Assembly: GCF_028389875.1 (NCBI RefSeq)
Contig: NC_084676.1
Location: forward strand, 3,348,001-3,412,000
DNA: 64,000 nucleotides
Reading direction: 5' to 3'
Source of the DNA: Rhea pennata
Taxonomy: Eukaryota; Chordata; Aves; Rheiformes; Rheidae
The notes under the pieces were generated by a model. The model searched no databases and was not told the origin of the DNA. It worked only from the letters and a program-made list of their open reading frames with translations. Positions 13,213 to 24,712 of this stretch are shown piece after piece. Numbering within the stretch: the first letter of the stretch is position 1; the number at the start of each line of letters is the position of its first letter. Position numbers and translations under genes: made by a program.

Positions 13213-13452
13213 TAAATGGACAACAAGCAGAGCTGGAATTTATTGGTATTACAGCGGTGTCTTGAAATCCCATGGGAGATCAGTCTCCATTGTGCTACTA
13301 GCACAAAAAACATACAGAATGAAACGGTGCTTGCTCAGAAGAGCTTCCCGCCTAATTGGGAAAGAGTAGGAGAAAGGAGGTAGTATTACTTATCCTTTAA
13401 AAATAGGAAGCTGAAGCCAAGAGATAAATGAGTTAGTGGGATAAATTAGCTT

Positions 13453-13739
13453 GAGGGTGTCAAGGGGACGGGGACAAATTTTTCAGTTGTCCCATGTGAC
13501 AGGACAAGAGGCAATGGGCAGAAACTGAAGCACAGGCAGTTCTGCCTGAACGTGAGGGGGAATTTCTTCCCTGCGAGAGTGACGGAGCACTGGAACAGGT
13601 TGCCCAGGGAGGCTGTGGAGTCTCCTTCTCTGGAGATATTCAAGGCCCGCCTGGACGCAACCCTGTCCAACATGCTTGAGCAGAGGGGTTGGGCTAGATG
13701 ATCTCCAGAGGTCCCTTCCAACCTTACTGCTTCTGTGAT
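13453..13739 (+). mobile_element. 5'-truncated CR1 LINE, 3' end
   Basis: The stretch begins at GAGGGTGTCAAGGGGACGGG, inside the last part of the CR1 reverse-transcriptase ORF. It continues through GGAACAGGTTGCCCAGGGAG and GGAGATATTCAAGGCCCGCC and ends with AGAGGTCCCTTCCAACC and TTCTGTGAT, the bird-type CR1 terminus. It closely resembles the 3' half of the copy at 58544-59184, so both probably belong to one subfamily. Compared with that copy it lacks a CTC just before the T run at about 13479, yet keeps the same TTTTTCAG that puts the coding frame out. The early TGA at 13497-13499 follows. Confidence 0.93.
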
Positions 13740-16700
13740 AGTGAAAGTTAAGCAGTCTGTAGTGACTGAGAGGACTGCAAGGAGATCACCTCTGTCTCAA
13801 GTAATACTGAACCTGAAAGCTCGTTCTTCCTCTTGATAAATACATTTCTGATTCCTAGTAGAACAAAACAAAACTTGAAAATCTTTCTGACCTAAGTGCC
13901 ATATTTCTTAGCAATAGACCAAACCAGAATTTAATAATCTGTTGCAAAGTTTGTTTTTGGGTTAAACCAGAAGCACATTCTGTGCTCTCGCAAAATTTTT
14001 CTTCAGTCCCCTTGCTGCTATGTTCCATGTTCTATTTCAGAGTTCCTGATTGGTAATTAATTTACTTTTAATTGGCAATTAGTAAAAATAGAGTGGAAAG
14101 ACCACTTTGGGGATTATTTTACATTTGCTAAGAAAACAATAAAGCTTTAAATCAATAACTAATATAGTATTAGACTGGGAGCTAGTAGCAAATGATTTTT
14201 AAAGGTGGCAAGCCTAGTACTGTCTGATAACTTTTCTCTGTAACCCTGACTGTACAGTTTGGATCTTAAGAATTCCTGAAGACACCTACATGCTATTTCA
14301 TAGTCATACGAATGGTGAAGATTAATTCTCTACCAGGTAGTATATCACAATCAAGCATGGCAAAATAATGTAGGAACTTATGGATTCCATTAAAAATAGG
14401 AGATGAATGGAGAGATGCTGCAGAGGCCTGGGGAGAAAGCTGGAATAATGAGAATTCAAAACACCATGATGATGCCAGCTAACTCCTTAGACACCTAGCT
14501 TATCAGACTATTTCAAATTTAGTTCTTTTCCTGCTGAAACTTAGAGCAGTTCTACTTGATATTAACACTCATTTGAGCTGACCTGCCAAAATTTATGACT
14601 TAAATAATTTTGCTTGAAACCAGCTTCTCACAAAGAATACATCATCTTTTAACAAGGCATAGGGTTGGTTGATATCTCTAATTTAAAGTCCATATTAAAA
14701 CTGATAGAAGCTCTAAATTACTTGGAAAAAAAAGATCTGCCTTGAATGATATCAAGTAGAGGAAGGTGTAAGATATTAGAAAAATACTTCACTCATTTAA
14801 TGACCTCTACTTTTGATGGCAAATGTAAATAGCTGTGTTGTAATTTTGGCCAAGTTTGTCAAAGACCCCAGACTTACAAATATATAGTCTGAAATTTAGA
14901 TGTATATAAGAAGCTTCAAATACTTCAGTACAGCATTCCTAGAAAAATAGACTTAGTAAAGCCAGGATGAAATTTTAGTCCTAAATATATAAGTGATGTT
15001 GGTGGTGCTGCCTACAATTAAGCTTACCTTACATTTCCCATTATAAGACCCTGCTTTCAGAAGCATATAACTTTGCCAAATTTTAACTGTTTGGGCTGAA
15101 ACTTTCCATGCTGAATGTCTGCCTCAGATGAATTGTTTGGAAAGCTTCAACAAAAAATGGTTTCACCATTTCTGGGAATGAAATTAGGAGAAAAATATTT
15201 TCTTTTGCCCATGCAAACTTAATTCTGGCATTTCCTAAGTTTTGAGTGCTTAGGTCTGTAGCTGTGATGTTTTCGCCTATGTATATTTACATTTCTTTCA
15301 GAAAATGAAAGCTTAAAATAAGGCCTGTGGGCACACATTTGGATAAAGAGAGAACTTTTAACTTGACATGAAAATTGTGAATAATTTGCTTCTGTTAGAA
15401 GCAATCTAATTACATTGATTTATTGTTTATCTTTGGGCAAATCACCTGAGACCTGATTTGAACAGGCCCATCTTTTGCAAGGTGTTGGACTATGGATTGG
15501 ACTTAAATTGGTCTCTTAATCTTTCTGCTACCGGAGTTTCTTGCATATGGAGTTTGACTAGCGCTCTCCTCTTGTGCAGTTTTCTGATAGGCTAAAGTAA
15601 GGTTTACAGGGCACTTTGATTTGAGTTGCTGGAATACAACCCAGTATCACCCAAACCTATTTAAGTGTGTCTCAACTGAGACCATCCAAAAACCTGATTT
15701 CAGTTGGAGCTGAGCTGATTTGTACTCTCCAAAATTTGACTTGCCATTCAGCAGTTCTCACTTCTCCAGAGAAGGAGGTTAAAGGCATCTCCCCAAGCTG
15801 AAATTTAAAAAAGGGAAAGGAAAAGAGATTGCAATAGGTGCTCTAGGTGCTTAGGAAGAGATTGTTTTCCTAGAGGTTAGACATTCTCCACCAACATTGT
15901 GTGTAGTTGAGGTGGTGGTAGAAAGTGCAGCTGCATGAAGACTTTTATCCTCCTACCCACAGACTCCTTAAACAAGAAAGGCTGAGCTCTCCTGCTTGGA
16001 AAATACCTTAATTAAGCTATTGATGCTTAACATGTGACTGGAGTTACTTCATCTGCTTGTGGTGCCCCTGTATGAGTCTATTTTCTGTGCTCTTCAATCT
16101 GTAGTCCCTGCCCAGTAAGTGAAACTGGGAATCAGCCTCAGAGTTTGGGATACAGGTCCTTTAGCAGTGTAACCAGAAGCTCTGCCTTTTGATGGCTACT
16201 TTGCTTATACAAGACCCCTGCTGAACTGGGTGCTACACAAGCACGTAATGCAATACAGTATGAAAAACAAGACCTGAGGAGCAGGAGAGCAACGGAGAGC
16301 TGCTGGGACAGGCCTTGTGTTAGTCAGTGGGACTTCGCTCAAGGGTGGAATAGAAAAGTGGGCACCCCATGCTGAATTTTAGAGGCGGCCTCAGGTTAGC
16401 AGAGAGGTCATGTTATCCTTGTGCGATGTGAGATCGCTCCAGCCTAATGGTATGCTGCTGGTTTAGCAACATTTAGGGTTTCGTGCCACTGAATGAAGAG
16501 TTGCTGTAACTCCTGGGCATTACTTTGGAAACTCTGGATATTGAAAACGTACCATATATTTTTGGGTGCCAGACAGATCAGAGGATCTAGTTTGGTGTAA
16601 ACATGATTATTTTAGTGATTTGAGTAGTACCCACAAGATGATCTCAAAACCTCTGTTTTTGCTGCATATTTTACCTTAATTATTGGGTAGATTTTTTTTT

Positions 16701-18469
16701 TTTTGAAAAGAGTAATTTTCTGGTTGAAGTATTAGTGAAGTAATAAGATGGACTTTTTGAAGAGAAGGATTGTTGAGGAGTGAGACAGGTGTGTAAATTA
16801 AATCATTTGTTGTGTTAACATTATTGTTGCCAGGGTTTTCTAGTTGCACTGCCCAGGAAATTCTTCTGAACAAAATGGTGCCAACTTGATACATTTTTCT
16901 GTATTATTGGCAAGAGCTGTGACAACAATGAAATCACTTTCTGTCTCTGTGCTGCAGGCCCAAGGCAAGACTTTCTTCCTTTCACAGCTTCTTGTGTACT
17001 TAACTCTGAATAAAATTAACTCTTAAATGTAGTTTGATCAAAAGAACACAATTCTCTATAAATTAATGTTCTCTCAAGGCTAGTAATGACTGTCCTCGCC
17101 AGTCCTCTTGGTGCGGTCCTCCCTCTTCTAATGGTGGTCATTTTCCATTAAAAAAAAAAAATTGCTCCAGTCTATCAAGGAAGGAATTACCAGAGGACTA
17201 TAAACTGCATTCCCACTTCAAAGGCTTTTGAACTAGCTTGGATTAGACTCCTGTCTTGAACGTCCTCCTGTGGAAGAGCCGTATCCAGCAGCTAACAAGC
17301 TTGGCCCCGTTATGTCTCTGAACTCGGTCCCTCAAAAATGGGAGTGGTGGTATATACTGCAGGGGAAGTTGTTTGCATAGCATTTCTCTTAAAATGTTGT
17401 CTCCGTCTCGCTCTGTTCCTAAACCACGTGTGCATTCTTTTAAATTACTTCTCAGTGGATGTGGTATTTTCCTCTACTTCCTCTCCTGAACTGGTGTTGA
17501 CGTGCTGTTAAACAGCTGCTTTGTTCCACGCCACAGATAGGTGCCCTCCCCGCGCGGCTGGAGTAGCTGCTGCAGCTACACCACTTGTCGGGATATTTCA
17601 GGACAAAGTTTGTGAAGGAATATTATGTCTATGTGGCAAACAATCCAGAAAGGCACCTTATTATTTACACTGAATTCCACTTTCAACCTTTGTCTGCTAC
17701 AATCATGAGAACTCATTGGACAGCTTTTGCTCTCAATTCGGCAAAGCATTTAAGCAGGTTCTTAATTTTTTTTATCAAAGTTCAAGTATATAACTAAATA
17801 AAAATCCATTGTATTGGATAGGAGTGATAAGGAATTAGGCATTTCTTTAAGAATATTTCTTGGATTAAATAAGCCAAGAAGGTCATATTCACACTAATTA
17901 TATACAGTAAAGGTTTGTATGTGTTGTAATCCTTACTTTCCTTTTTCAGCTGCTCAGTGGACTTGTCTGTACATAGTTCATAGGTTTTATAGCATAAGAA
18001 AGTGTTTATATAGTTAATAGTACAAGAAAGATCTTTTGTTCTGTTTTGATAGTGTTTCTATGCTCACCTGAGTATGTTTGGTGTGGAATACTGCTGTGAA
18101 GTAAATAATGTCATCTAGATGGAGTACTAATGAACCTCCTGCTTCCACAATTGAATCTTTGATCTGTTGTTCATACAGTATTCTTCTAGAAGACTGACTA
18201 CCAAGAGTTTTATTGGAGTTTATAATATTCTATCTATATAGTGATTTAACACTAAAATAAAAGGTCCTCCTTCATTTAAAAAATTAATGCTGTGATGTCT
18301 TGTTCTACAGTGCACTGAGGTGCCACCGGGTAAGCCAGAGACGTGCACCAGTCGGCCTCAAAAAAAAGCTGTTTGAGGCAGCTGTACTCTGCTTCATGAG
18401 ACTGCTTGCTTACAAATATTGTCAAAATTCCCATGAGATTTACATTTTTGTTCAAGCATTTACTGATGT
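13740..18469. other. non-coding stretch, no gene recognised
   Basis: About 4.7 kb with only short ORFs and A or T runs (for example A12 at 17150-17161). Near 17560 there is a small GC-rich patch with the inverted repeat TAGCTGC-T-GCAGCTA. No transposon fragment is recognised. Confidence 0.45.
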
Positions 18470-18629
18470 TTAAGTGCCCATGTGACACTGTGATACTCAT
18501 AATGTCTATTAAGTACTTCACAGGCCTTGTAATGTATGCCAAACACTTGACAAAGCTTACATGATCTGTCAAGTGGTTCACAATGTTTAGCAACATCTGC
18601 TAAATGGCTTGTGATGTTACTGACGTGCT
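18470..18629. repeat. diverged 30-bp tandem repeat
   Basis: Four consecutive 30-base units can be set in register: 18510-18539 (TAAGTACTTCACAGGCC...), 18540-18569 (CAAACACTTGACAAAGC...), 18570-18599 (CAAGTGGTTCACAATG...) and 18600-18629 (CTAAATGGCTTGTGATG...). A fifth, less regular unit with extra bases lies upstream, from about 18470 (TTAAGTGCCCATGTGAC...). Because 30 is a multiple of three, the minus strand stays open across the array and reads as a 10-residue periodic peptide (NHLTDHVSF, VKCLAYITR, VKYLIDIMS). I take the ORF as a by-product of the repeat. The units are old and divergent. Confidence 0.65.
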
Positions 18630-19857
18630 CCCTGAGGGCTGGAGAAGTTTTGCCGTATTATAATGGCTGGTTGGTTACATTTGTGGGGTTCACCACGTGG
18701 TGCACAGTGTGTACGGACACATGTTCAACTCAGATGCAGCTCTAGACTGTCACAGAATTACACCAATGCTGACTTTGGTCCAAATTTTCTGCAAAAATTA
18801 TGCTGCTTTCAGGCAGTTCTTCTCAAGGTGGGGGCTTTTCCTCTTTCTGTGAAGCTGAATAACTATGAAGAAGTCTCTAAATTGGTGAACCACCTGGTTT
18901 TGGAAAGGAATGACCCTCCTCCTAATTAAGGTGTTGAACTTGTGCTTGGGACCTGTAAAGTTGACTGTATTTTCTATATGACCATGGCTAACTTGCTCAG
19001 TATCTTTGTACCTCATGTCCTCTCTTAAATGCTTTGGAGTCTCATAAGATCTTCAGAGCACAGTGTTATGTGTTTGTATAATGCCAAGTGTAATAACTTC
19101 AGTCAGGATACTATATTCTCTGGAAGGTCTTTTTTAGTGCTATCTATTCGGCCTCCAATGCACGCTTTCTACTGCGGTTTCGAGTGGGTCTTGGGCTGTT
19201 CATCTAAGCTGCTGTATAGAAGCAGTGTGCACTGTTAGTTCCTTGTAAGTAACTTCTGTCCCTCATGGAGTTTATACAGAAATTTCAGATGCTCTTGAAC
19301 AGAAGATAAACATACAGAGTTATCACAGTTATCACAATGTATAATGATATTAGCTGTGATAGTATTTGTATGCACATGGAGCAAAGAGGTAGAAATAGTT
19401 ATTCCAGGAAGCAGGAAAGGGGTGTGAGACTTGGGTCAGTCAGAACAACAAAACTGTTAGATTTTTAGGTACTACTTAGTTTCTTTTAGTACTGTTCTAG
19501 GTACTTTAAGGTATTCCATGATATCCTCTGCTGCTGGATTGCCTAAGCCGCATGTTCTATAGTTGTGGTCAGAAATGTAATCCTCGTTTGTATCTCACAG
19601 CAGAGTGATACTGTGTGGTGCAAAACAATCAGGGATTGCTGTCCTAATGGATGTGCCGACAGGAATTGGTGTAAAATGTTTTGGGGGTTTTGAGATATGC
19701 TGGTATGCAGCAGAAAGTGCTTCCTCAGAATAAACTTTCTGTCAAATACATGGAGAAATAGCTACCTTGCGGAGCAACCACCTTGCTCTGAACTCTAGCA
19801 TCGTAGCTCGTGTTTGCTTTGAGAGACAGAGATACCACATCAAAGTGAGTGAGAATT

Positions 19858-19870
19858 ACACACACACACA
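19858..19870. repeat. (CA)n microsatellite
   Basis: About six CA units. Confidence 0.9.
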
Positions 19871-20474
19871 TCTGACAATGGATATCTGTTTTAAAAATTC
19901 TTGAGGTATCTGACCATTCTTTTCCCCATAAGTGGGAAACATTTCATTCTTGATAGTTTTATTTACTACAAAAAAAGTTCAATGTTATAACTTCCTTTCT
20001 TCAATCCTATCTCCCAGAACAGGAACAAATCCAGTAAATAGTAGCACTTGAGGCTAAATGATTTGTTGTGTGAGGGGAGAAGTGAGAATACAGATGATAG
20101 TGGTGATAACTCTTATCTTCTTGTACTTAATTTCTCTAAGTCTTGGACTTACTGTTCCTGACAGCCTCTAATGCTTTAGTTTATGTGGAGGAAAAATGTA
20201 TTGGTTATGCCAAGGACATGAGATCTATAATCAGGTTTAAACCTACTGTATCTTCCTCCTCTGTAAAGTTGATTCTGATATGAAGTCACAGTTTTTTGGA
20301 TCCCAGCTCTGCAGAGCTCATTTCAAGGTGAGTCCTTAATAGTGCTTGTCTTGCTCTGATGCACCAATTTACTCCTGCTTTATTGGGTTTAAAAACTATT
20401 TCTTAACTCCATAAAATGAAGGCTTCACTTGCAGAGTGCTGGCTTTACAGCTTTAAAGCTTGTGCAATGTGTTT

Positions 20475-20492
20475 AAAAAAAAAAAAAAAAAA
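20475..20492. repeat. A18 homopolymer
   Basis: Uninterrupted run of 18 A. Confidence 0.95.
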
Positions 20493-23459
20493 TTACCATG
20501 ACATTCTCATTACACATGAGCTGCAGTGTCTTACATAACACAACTCCAAGGGTCCTTTTGAAAGCAAGTCTCCAGTGCCTACCTGCGAAAGAGTTAAAGC
20601 AAACATTTAGACACTGCTGGGATCCATTACGTAATAAGAAAAAACTTTCAACTTTGACAGCAGCTTTTTTTTATTTGGCTATTAAAATTGGCCCTTACCT
20701 TTGTCTCCTCAATCTGGCCTTTTGCTTCTGCTCCCAGGAGAACCTCCTAAAACTGCCCAGGTTGGAAATGGCAGAGGCTCGTTCCAACCCAGCAGCGCCG
20801 CTGCTTCGGCTGCGTGTGCTCTGCACGATGGTACCTACGTTGCCGCTGGCTGCGTGAGCCTGCTCCGTCTTGTGCAGAGCTGTTCCTCTGACAACTCTGG
20901 CACTCCTAGCATCACAGAATGAAAATCTAATGCTAGAGTCCATATCCCATGTTTCTCTTACCCCCAAAGTATATTCTCTGTAGGCTGCTATGTTTTATAG
21001 TTAGTTTTTTGTTCTCCATCTCTGGCATCTGCCATCCCATACCTTATTCTGCAGTAGGAATAGTCAGCTCTTTGAAGCATGTGCGTGACATATCAAAATC
21101 TTCATACCTGCCAGCCTTTTATCATCTTGAAGTTTCAAATAGTGTTTATAAGGCATTATATACCTTAAAACCAATATAAAGAATCTTGTGACCAGCAGCG
21201 ACTTAAGAAGTAGTATTTGAACTATTTTCAATTTCTTTTGGATATTTTGGGGGTTTACTTAGATATTATAAAATGAACCTTATTATATACTTACAAGATA
21301 TAGTATATGGAGAGAGGGGGAAGTCAGCTTCTCCACTAGTCTGAGTATTCTAGTGTACAGTCAACCTCCTGTTTTGTGTATGAAGATGTCTTCTCTGGAC
21401 CTTGCAACAAGAATTATGCAGGAGTCTTGCAAGCTGAACATTAGGCATTTTTTAGTAGCATAATAAGCACTACAGCCTGTCTTAGAATATTGCAAGGGTA
21501 GCATTGCAGATGTCCTTAAGATCAATGTCTGGAGTAGGTCAAGCTGATGGAATAAAAGGTAATTAGCGGTGTTTTCAGAAGAACAGCGCTTCTGAACAGT
21601 TGTTAACACTTACTACAACTACTACCTGTGTTCACTTATTCAGATGGAAGAGAGCAAATGGGAATACCTAATGGAGTCCTCTGAACCAGGAAGGCAATGA
21701 ATACAGTGAACAGAAAAAGCAAAACTAATGGGAGCATTTAAAGTAAAGGTAGAAAAATTGGTTGTTTAGAAAGTGTGATACCTGTCAAGCTTATCTGGAT
21801 CTTTCTGAATATACTAACTGGGTGTGTAGTCGTCAATTGGCAATGCTACATCAGGTGGTCTTGCTTTGCATGTTCCTTGGCAAGCTGCTGCACTGCTAAT
21901 ACAAAGTGTGAGACTTAACTAACTCCTTTCACTGTGCCAAATAGGTGCAAAATGGCAACTGTGTTCCCCTTGGACCCTTATGTTGCAGTGGAAGAGAAAT
22001 GGTAGCAGAGATTGCTTCTTGAAGACGCTCTTACCCACGCTTAGACTTCTGGGGCTGCTAACATGAGGAAACGGCTTAGCAACTTTTTCTTTCTTAACTA
22101 GTAAAGGTTTTTAGGAAGAATCTGAGAAATACATTAGCTTACATTGACATAAGGATACCCTTCTGAAGGGTAGTTTTTTTTTTTGAGAATAAGTTCCCTT
22201 TAAACTTAAACACTTGTTTCTTACCTTCTTTCAGTGTATTGTTCAGATTGTTTTCAGTAAAGTTGCTTGTGTTTTGATGCTCTCATACACAGATACAGGT
22301 TGACCTGCTGAGGGGTCTTATTTCTGAGGAGGAATCTTTTGTTTATAAATGTGGGTTGAACATCTAAAGGTGTGTTTTAAGAAGTGAGCTATAGGTTACA
22401 CATGGCTTTATGATCAAATGCTTGTGTTCCTTGGTTGTAGTACACTTTGCCAGCCAATGTGTTCAACTGGCAGCTTATTAAGAGGAAAGTCGCAGGTATC
22501 CATTTGGCAGCTTTTGTGATATAGTAACCCCAGACCTGGTATCCAGTGAAAAGAAATCGGCCTGGTCCTCCTGCCCCTCCACCCCACAATTATTGTTTCT
22601 GTGTTCTTTTATATAGCTGAGAGAGAGATTTCTGCTATTTTGACAGCTCCTGGACTCCTGGTTACTTCAGCAATGCATTTGTCCTTTCAACATTTTCCTG
22701 TCCTTTAGTGATGTGAGAAAACTGCTCCTGCACACATTGAACTCCACAAAGTGGTTTGTGAAAGGAACTGTGTGCTTGAAGTACCATATCCAGTGAGATT
22801 TGTGACTCTCTCTCCTGCCTTTGCAGATGGCCAACTAAATGACTACTTGGACCCTATCAGCATTCTTCTCTAGTACTCTATGCAGTCTGCACTTAAAGTA
22901 CAAAATATTGTATGTTTGTGCCTTGTCTTTCCTCATTCTTGATTGATTTGCAAACCCATGATCTCATCAGCTCCAGCTGTAACTTCCATTTCCTGTTGTA
23001 TGTACCCTGTTGGTGCATCCAAAAGGCGAAAGCATCTTAGTTTACTAGTTGTATGGGGCTGCAGCTGTGTAACTGTGTAGGGAGTCCAGCTTGTACCAAA
23101 GTGATGGCTTGAATGAATGCTGTAAGTTCTTCAGAGATGCTAAAGAGCATCACTTAGTATGGAGTAAACTCTGAATTGTTAAAAATATGAGGAGATTAAG
23201 TGGGCATCAAGAGTAAAAGGAGAAAATGCCTTGTTCTCCCTTATCCACAAAATAGGGGTCATCTTTGTCTTTCATTCTTCTGATTACCTGCTATCAAAAA
23301 AAAAAAAAAACCCTGGTAATCTCTTGCTCTTACTTTGTGGCCATGATAATAGGATCACTGCAAATTTGTGGTATTAGTAAAATGAAGCATGTTCAGCTTA
23401 TTAAAAAAGCTATGTACTGAAAACATTGCAGCTCTCAAGTATTTCCTCATCCCAAGAGT

Positions 23460-23531
23460 GGCTCATTGGTCTAGGGGTATGATTCTCGCTTTGGGTGCGA
23501 GAGGTCCCGGGTTCAACTCCCGGACGAGCCC
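23460..23531 (+). tRNA. tRNA-Pro(TGG)-like sequence forming the head of a CR1-tailed chimera
   Basis: The 72 bases fold as a standard cloverleaf. The acceptor strands are GGCTCAT and ACGAGCC, the anticodon stem is CTCGC/GCGAG with loop TTTGGGT (anticodon TGG, proline), and the T stem is CCGGG/CCCGG with loop TTCAACT. The Pol III A box (TGGTCTAGGGG) and B box (GGTTCAACTCC) both fit consensus. Two bases differ from the vertebrate tRNA-Pro I remember: A instead of G at position 6, giving an A-C mismatch in the acceptor stem, and C in the T loop. No TTTT terminator follows within the usual distance. Instead CR1 sequence starts at once, and the first TTTT is at 23629-23632, beyond the CR1 tail. 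This suggests a retrotransposed copy, not a working tRNA gene, though a real gene with a CR1 inserted beside it cannot be excluded. Confidence 0.8.
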
Positions 23532-23619
23532 TCCTTCTCTTGCTCTAGGTGACCCTGCTTGAGCAGAGGGTTGGACTAGATGATTTCCAGAGGTCCCTTC
23601 CAACAACAACCATTCTGTG
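23460..23619 (+). mobile_element. tRNA-Pro/CR1 chimeric SINE-like element
   Basis: The element is a tRNA-Pro-like head (23460-23531), directly followed by CR1 3' sequence ending at the normal CR1 terminus CATTCTGTG (23619). The tail reads CTCCTTCTCT, then jumps to TGCTCTAGGTGACCCTGC, GAGCAGAGGGTTGGACTAGA, AGAGGTCCCTTCCAAC and the end. In the other CR1 copies here CTCCTTCTCT is followed by about 40 more bases (GGAGATATT... to ...TCTAACA) before TGCTCTAGG, so the tail carries an internal deletion. Head plus tail is the architecture of known sauropsid SINEs mobilised by CR1, such as the tRNA-Ile-headed zebra finch SINE; I know of none headed by tRNA-Pro. No target-site duplication is evident, which is normal for CR1-type insertion. 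Confidence 0.65.
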
Positions 23620-24696
23620 TTGGCCATATTTTCAAATACTGACCAAAGAGGGTAGTTGCCTAATGGCGTTTGGATGTATGGGGATCTGAAAGGCGGTGTT
23701 TTCAGCTGAGGAAGGTTATGTGCTGTTCCAGTGAGTTGTCTCAGTAGCACCTATATCTAAAGGTGAGATATTTAAAAGGCTCTTTCAAAACAATGATGTT
23801 CAATGTCCAGTCTACAAATTTTCTAGGATCAATAGATCTGAAATGTCTGAATGCTCTTTGAAAATCATAGCATGCGAGCATGAAAATTTACCTGTGCTCT
23901 ATATAAAGACTGAAAAGGAGCAGTCTAGTTTACTTTGAAGCCTCTGAGGAAAAGTAAGAGAAACAAATCTGCTAGAAGCTTTTTCAGCTCAATTTAAGAT
24001 GTTGTTACTGCAAGGTAGAGCTTTATCTTTTGCATCATTTCTTGTTACTCACTTGTGTGTTTACTATAGAGAGCAGTATGAGAGCTGATTGCTGAAACTA
24101 CAGGTCCCATTATTTCATCTAAATCCGAGTGGCAGCTTAGTCCCATTGCACCTCTTCTCGGCTTATCGGTAGCTGTGTGTTTAAGAATACTGCCTCTTCC
24201 ATCACAGGAATTACTCAAAATATTGAATAGGGCCGTAGCTGGGACAGAACCAAAGCAGAACCGCTCTGTGTAGGAAACATTGATATCAGCTTGGTCATTG
24301 ATATCAGCAGGGTTTCTACCCAGCTTTGCGTGTGTGTCGAGACTAAGAAATGCTCTGAAAGATAAAATCAAAACACTCCTAAATCAAGTTACTCCTACTC
24401 CTGACCTCAATGCTCTGTGTGCTGCTTTTGATAAATCTGAACTGCATCGACTGCTTTTCCCTTAATCTACAAGACCTATCACTGCTATTGAAGTAAAGAC
24501 TGACTTGTAACATTTGGACTACCAAATCTCCAGCTGAGTGCTTGGATAGTGAATGATTAATATTTGGTATGAGGTGGACAATACCTAATCGTAACTTTAG
24601 TCAGTGCAGCTTTTGACTTGTTTGTCACTGCATAATAGCATTGTTTTGCATTTAAAAAGAAAAGCACAAGCAGCAAACAGATTTGATCTAATTAAA

Positions 24697-24712
24697 ATAT
24701 ATATACACACAC
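24697..24712. repeat. (AT)n(AC)n compound microsatellite
   Basis: Alternating AT changing to AC units. Confidence 0.9.

Larger units (their letters stand above)
18630..23459. other. non-coding stretch, no gene recognised
   Basis: No exon or transposon recognised. It holds a (CA)6 run (19858-19870), A18 (20475-20492), A15 (23296-23310), and a mildly GC-rich patch at 20745-20890 with overlapping ORFs on both strands and no known domain. Confidence 0.45.

Noticed and set aside
13446..13721. 91-codon minus-strand ORF
   Set aside because: Antisense shadow of the plus-strand CR1 copy at 13453-13739.
15908..15930. TTGAGGTGGTGGTAGAAAG, superficially like a let-7 seed region
   Set aside because: Does not match the let-7 mature sequence (GAGGTAGTAGG), and I see no hairpin partner nearby.
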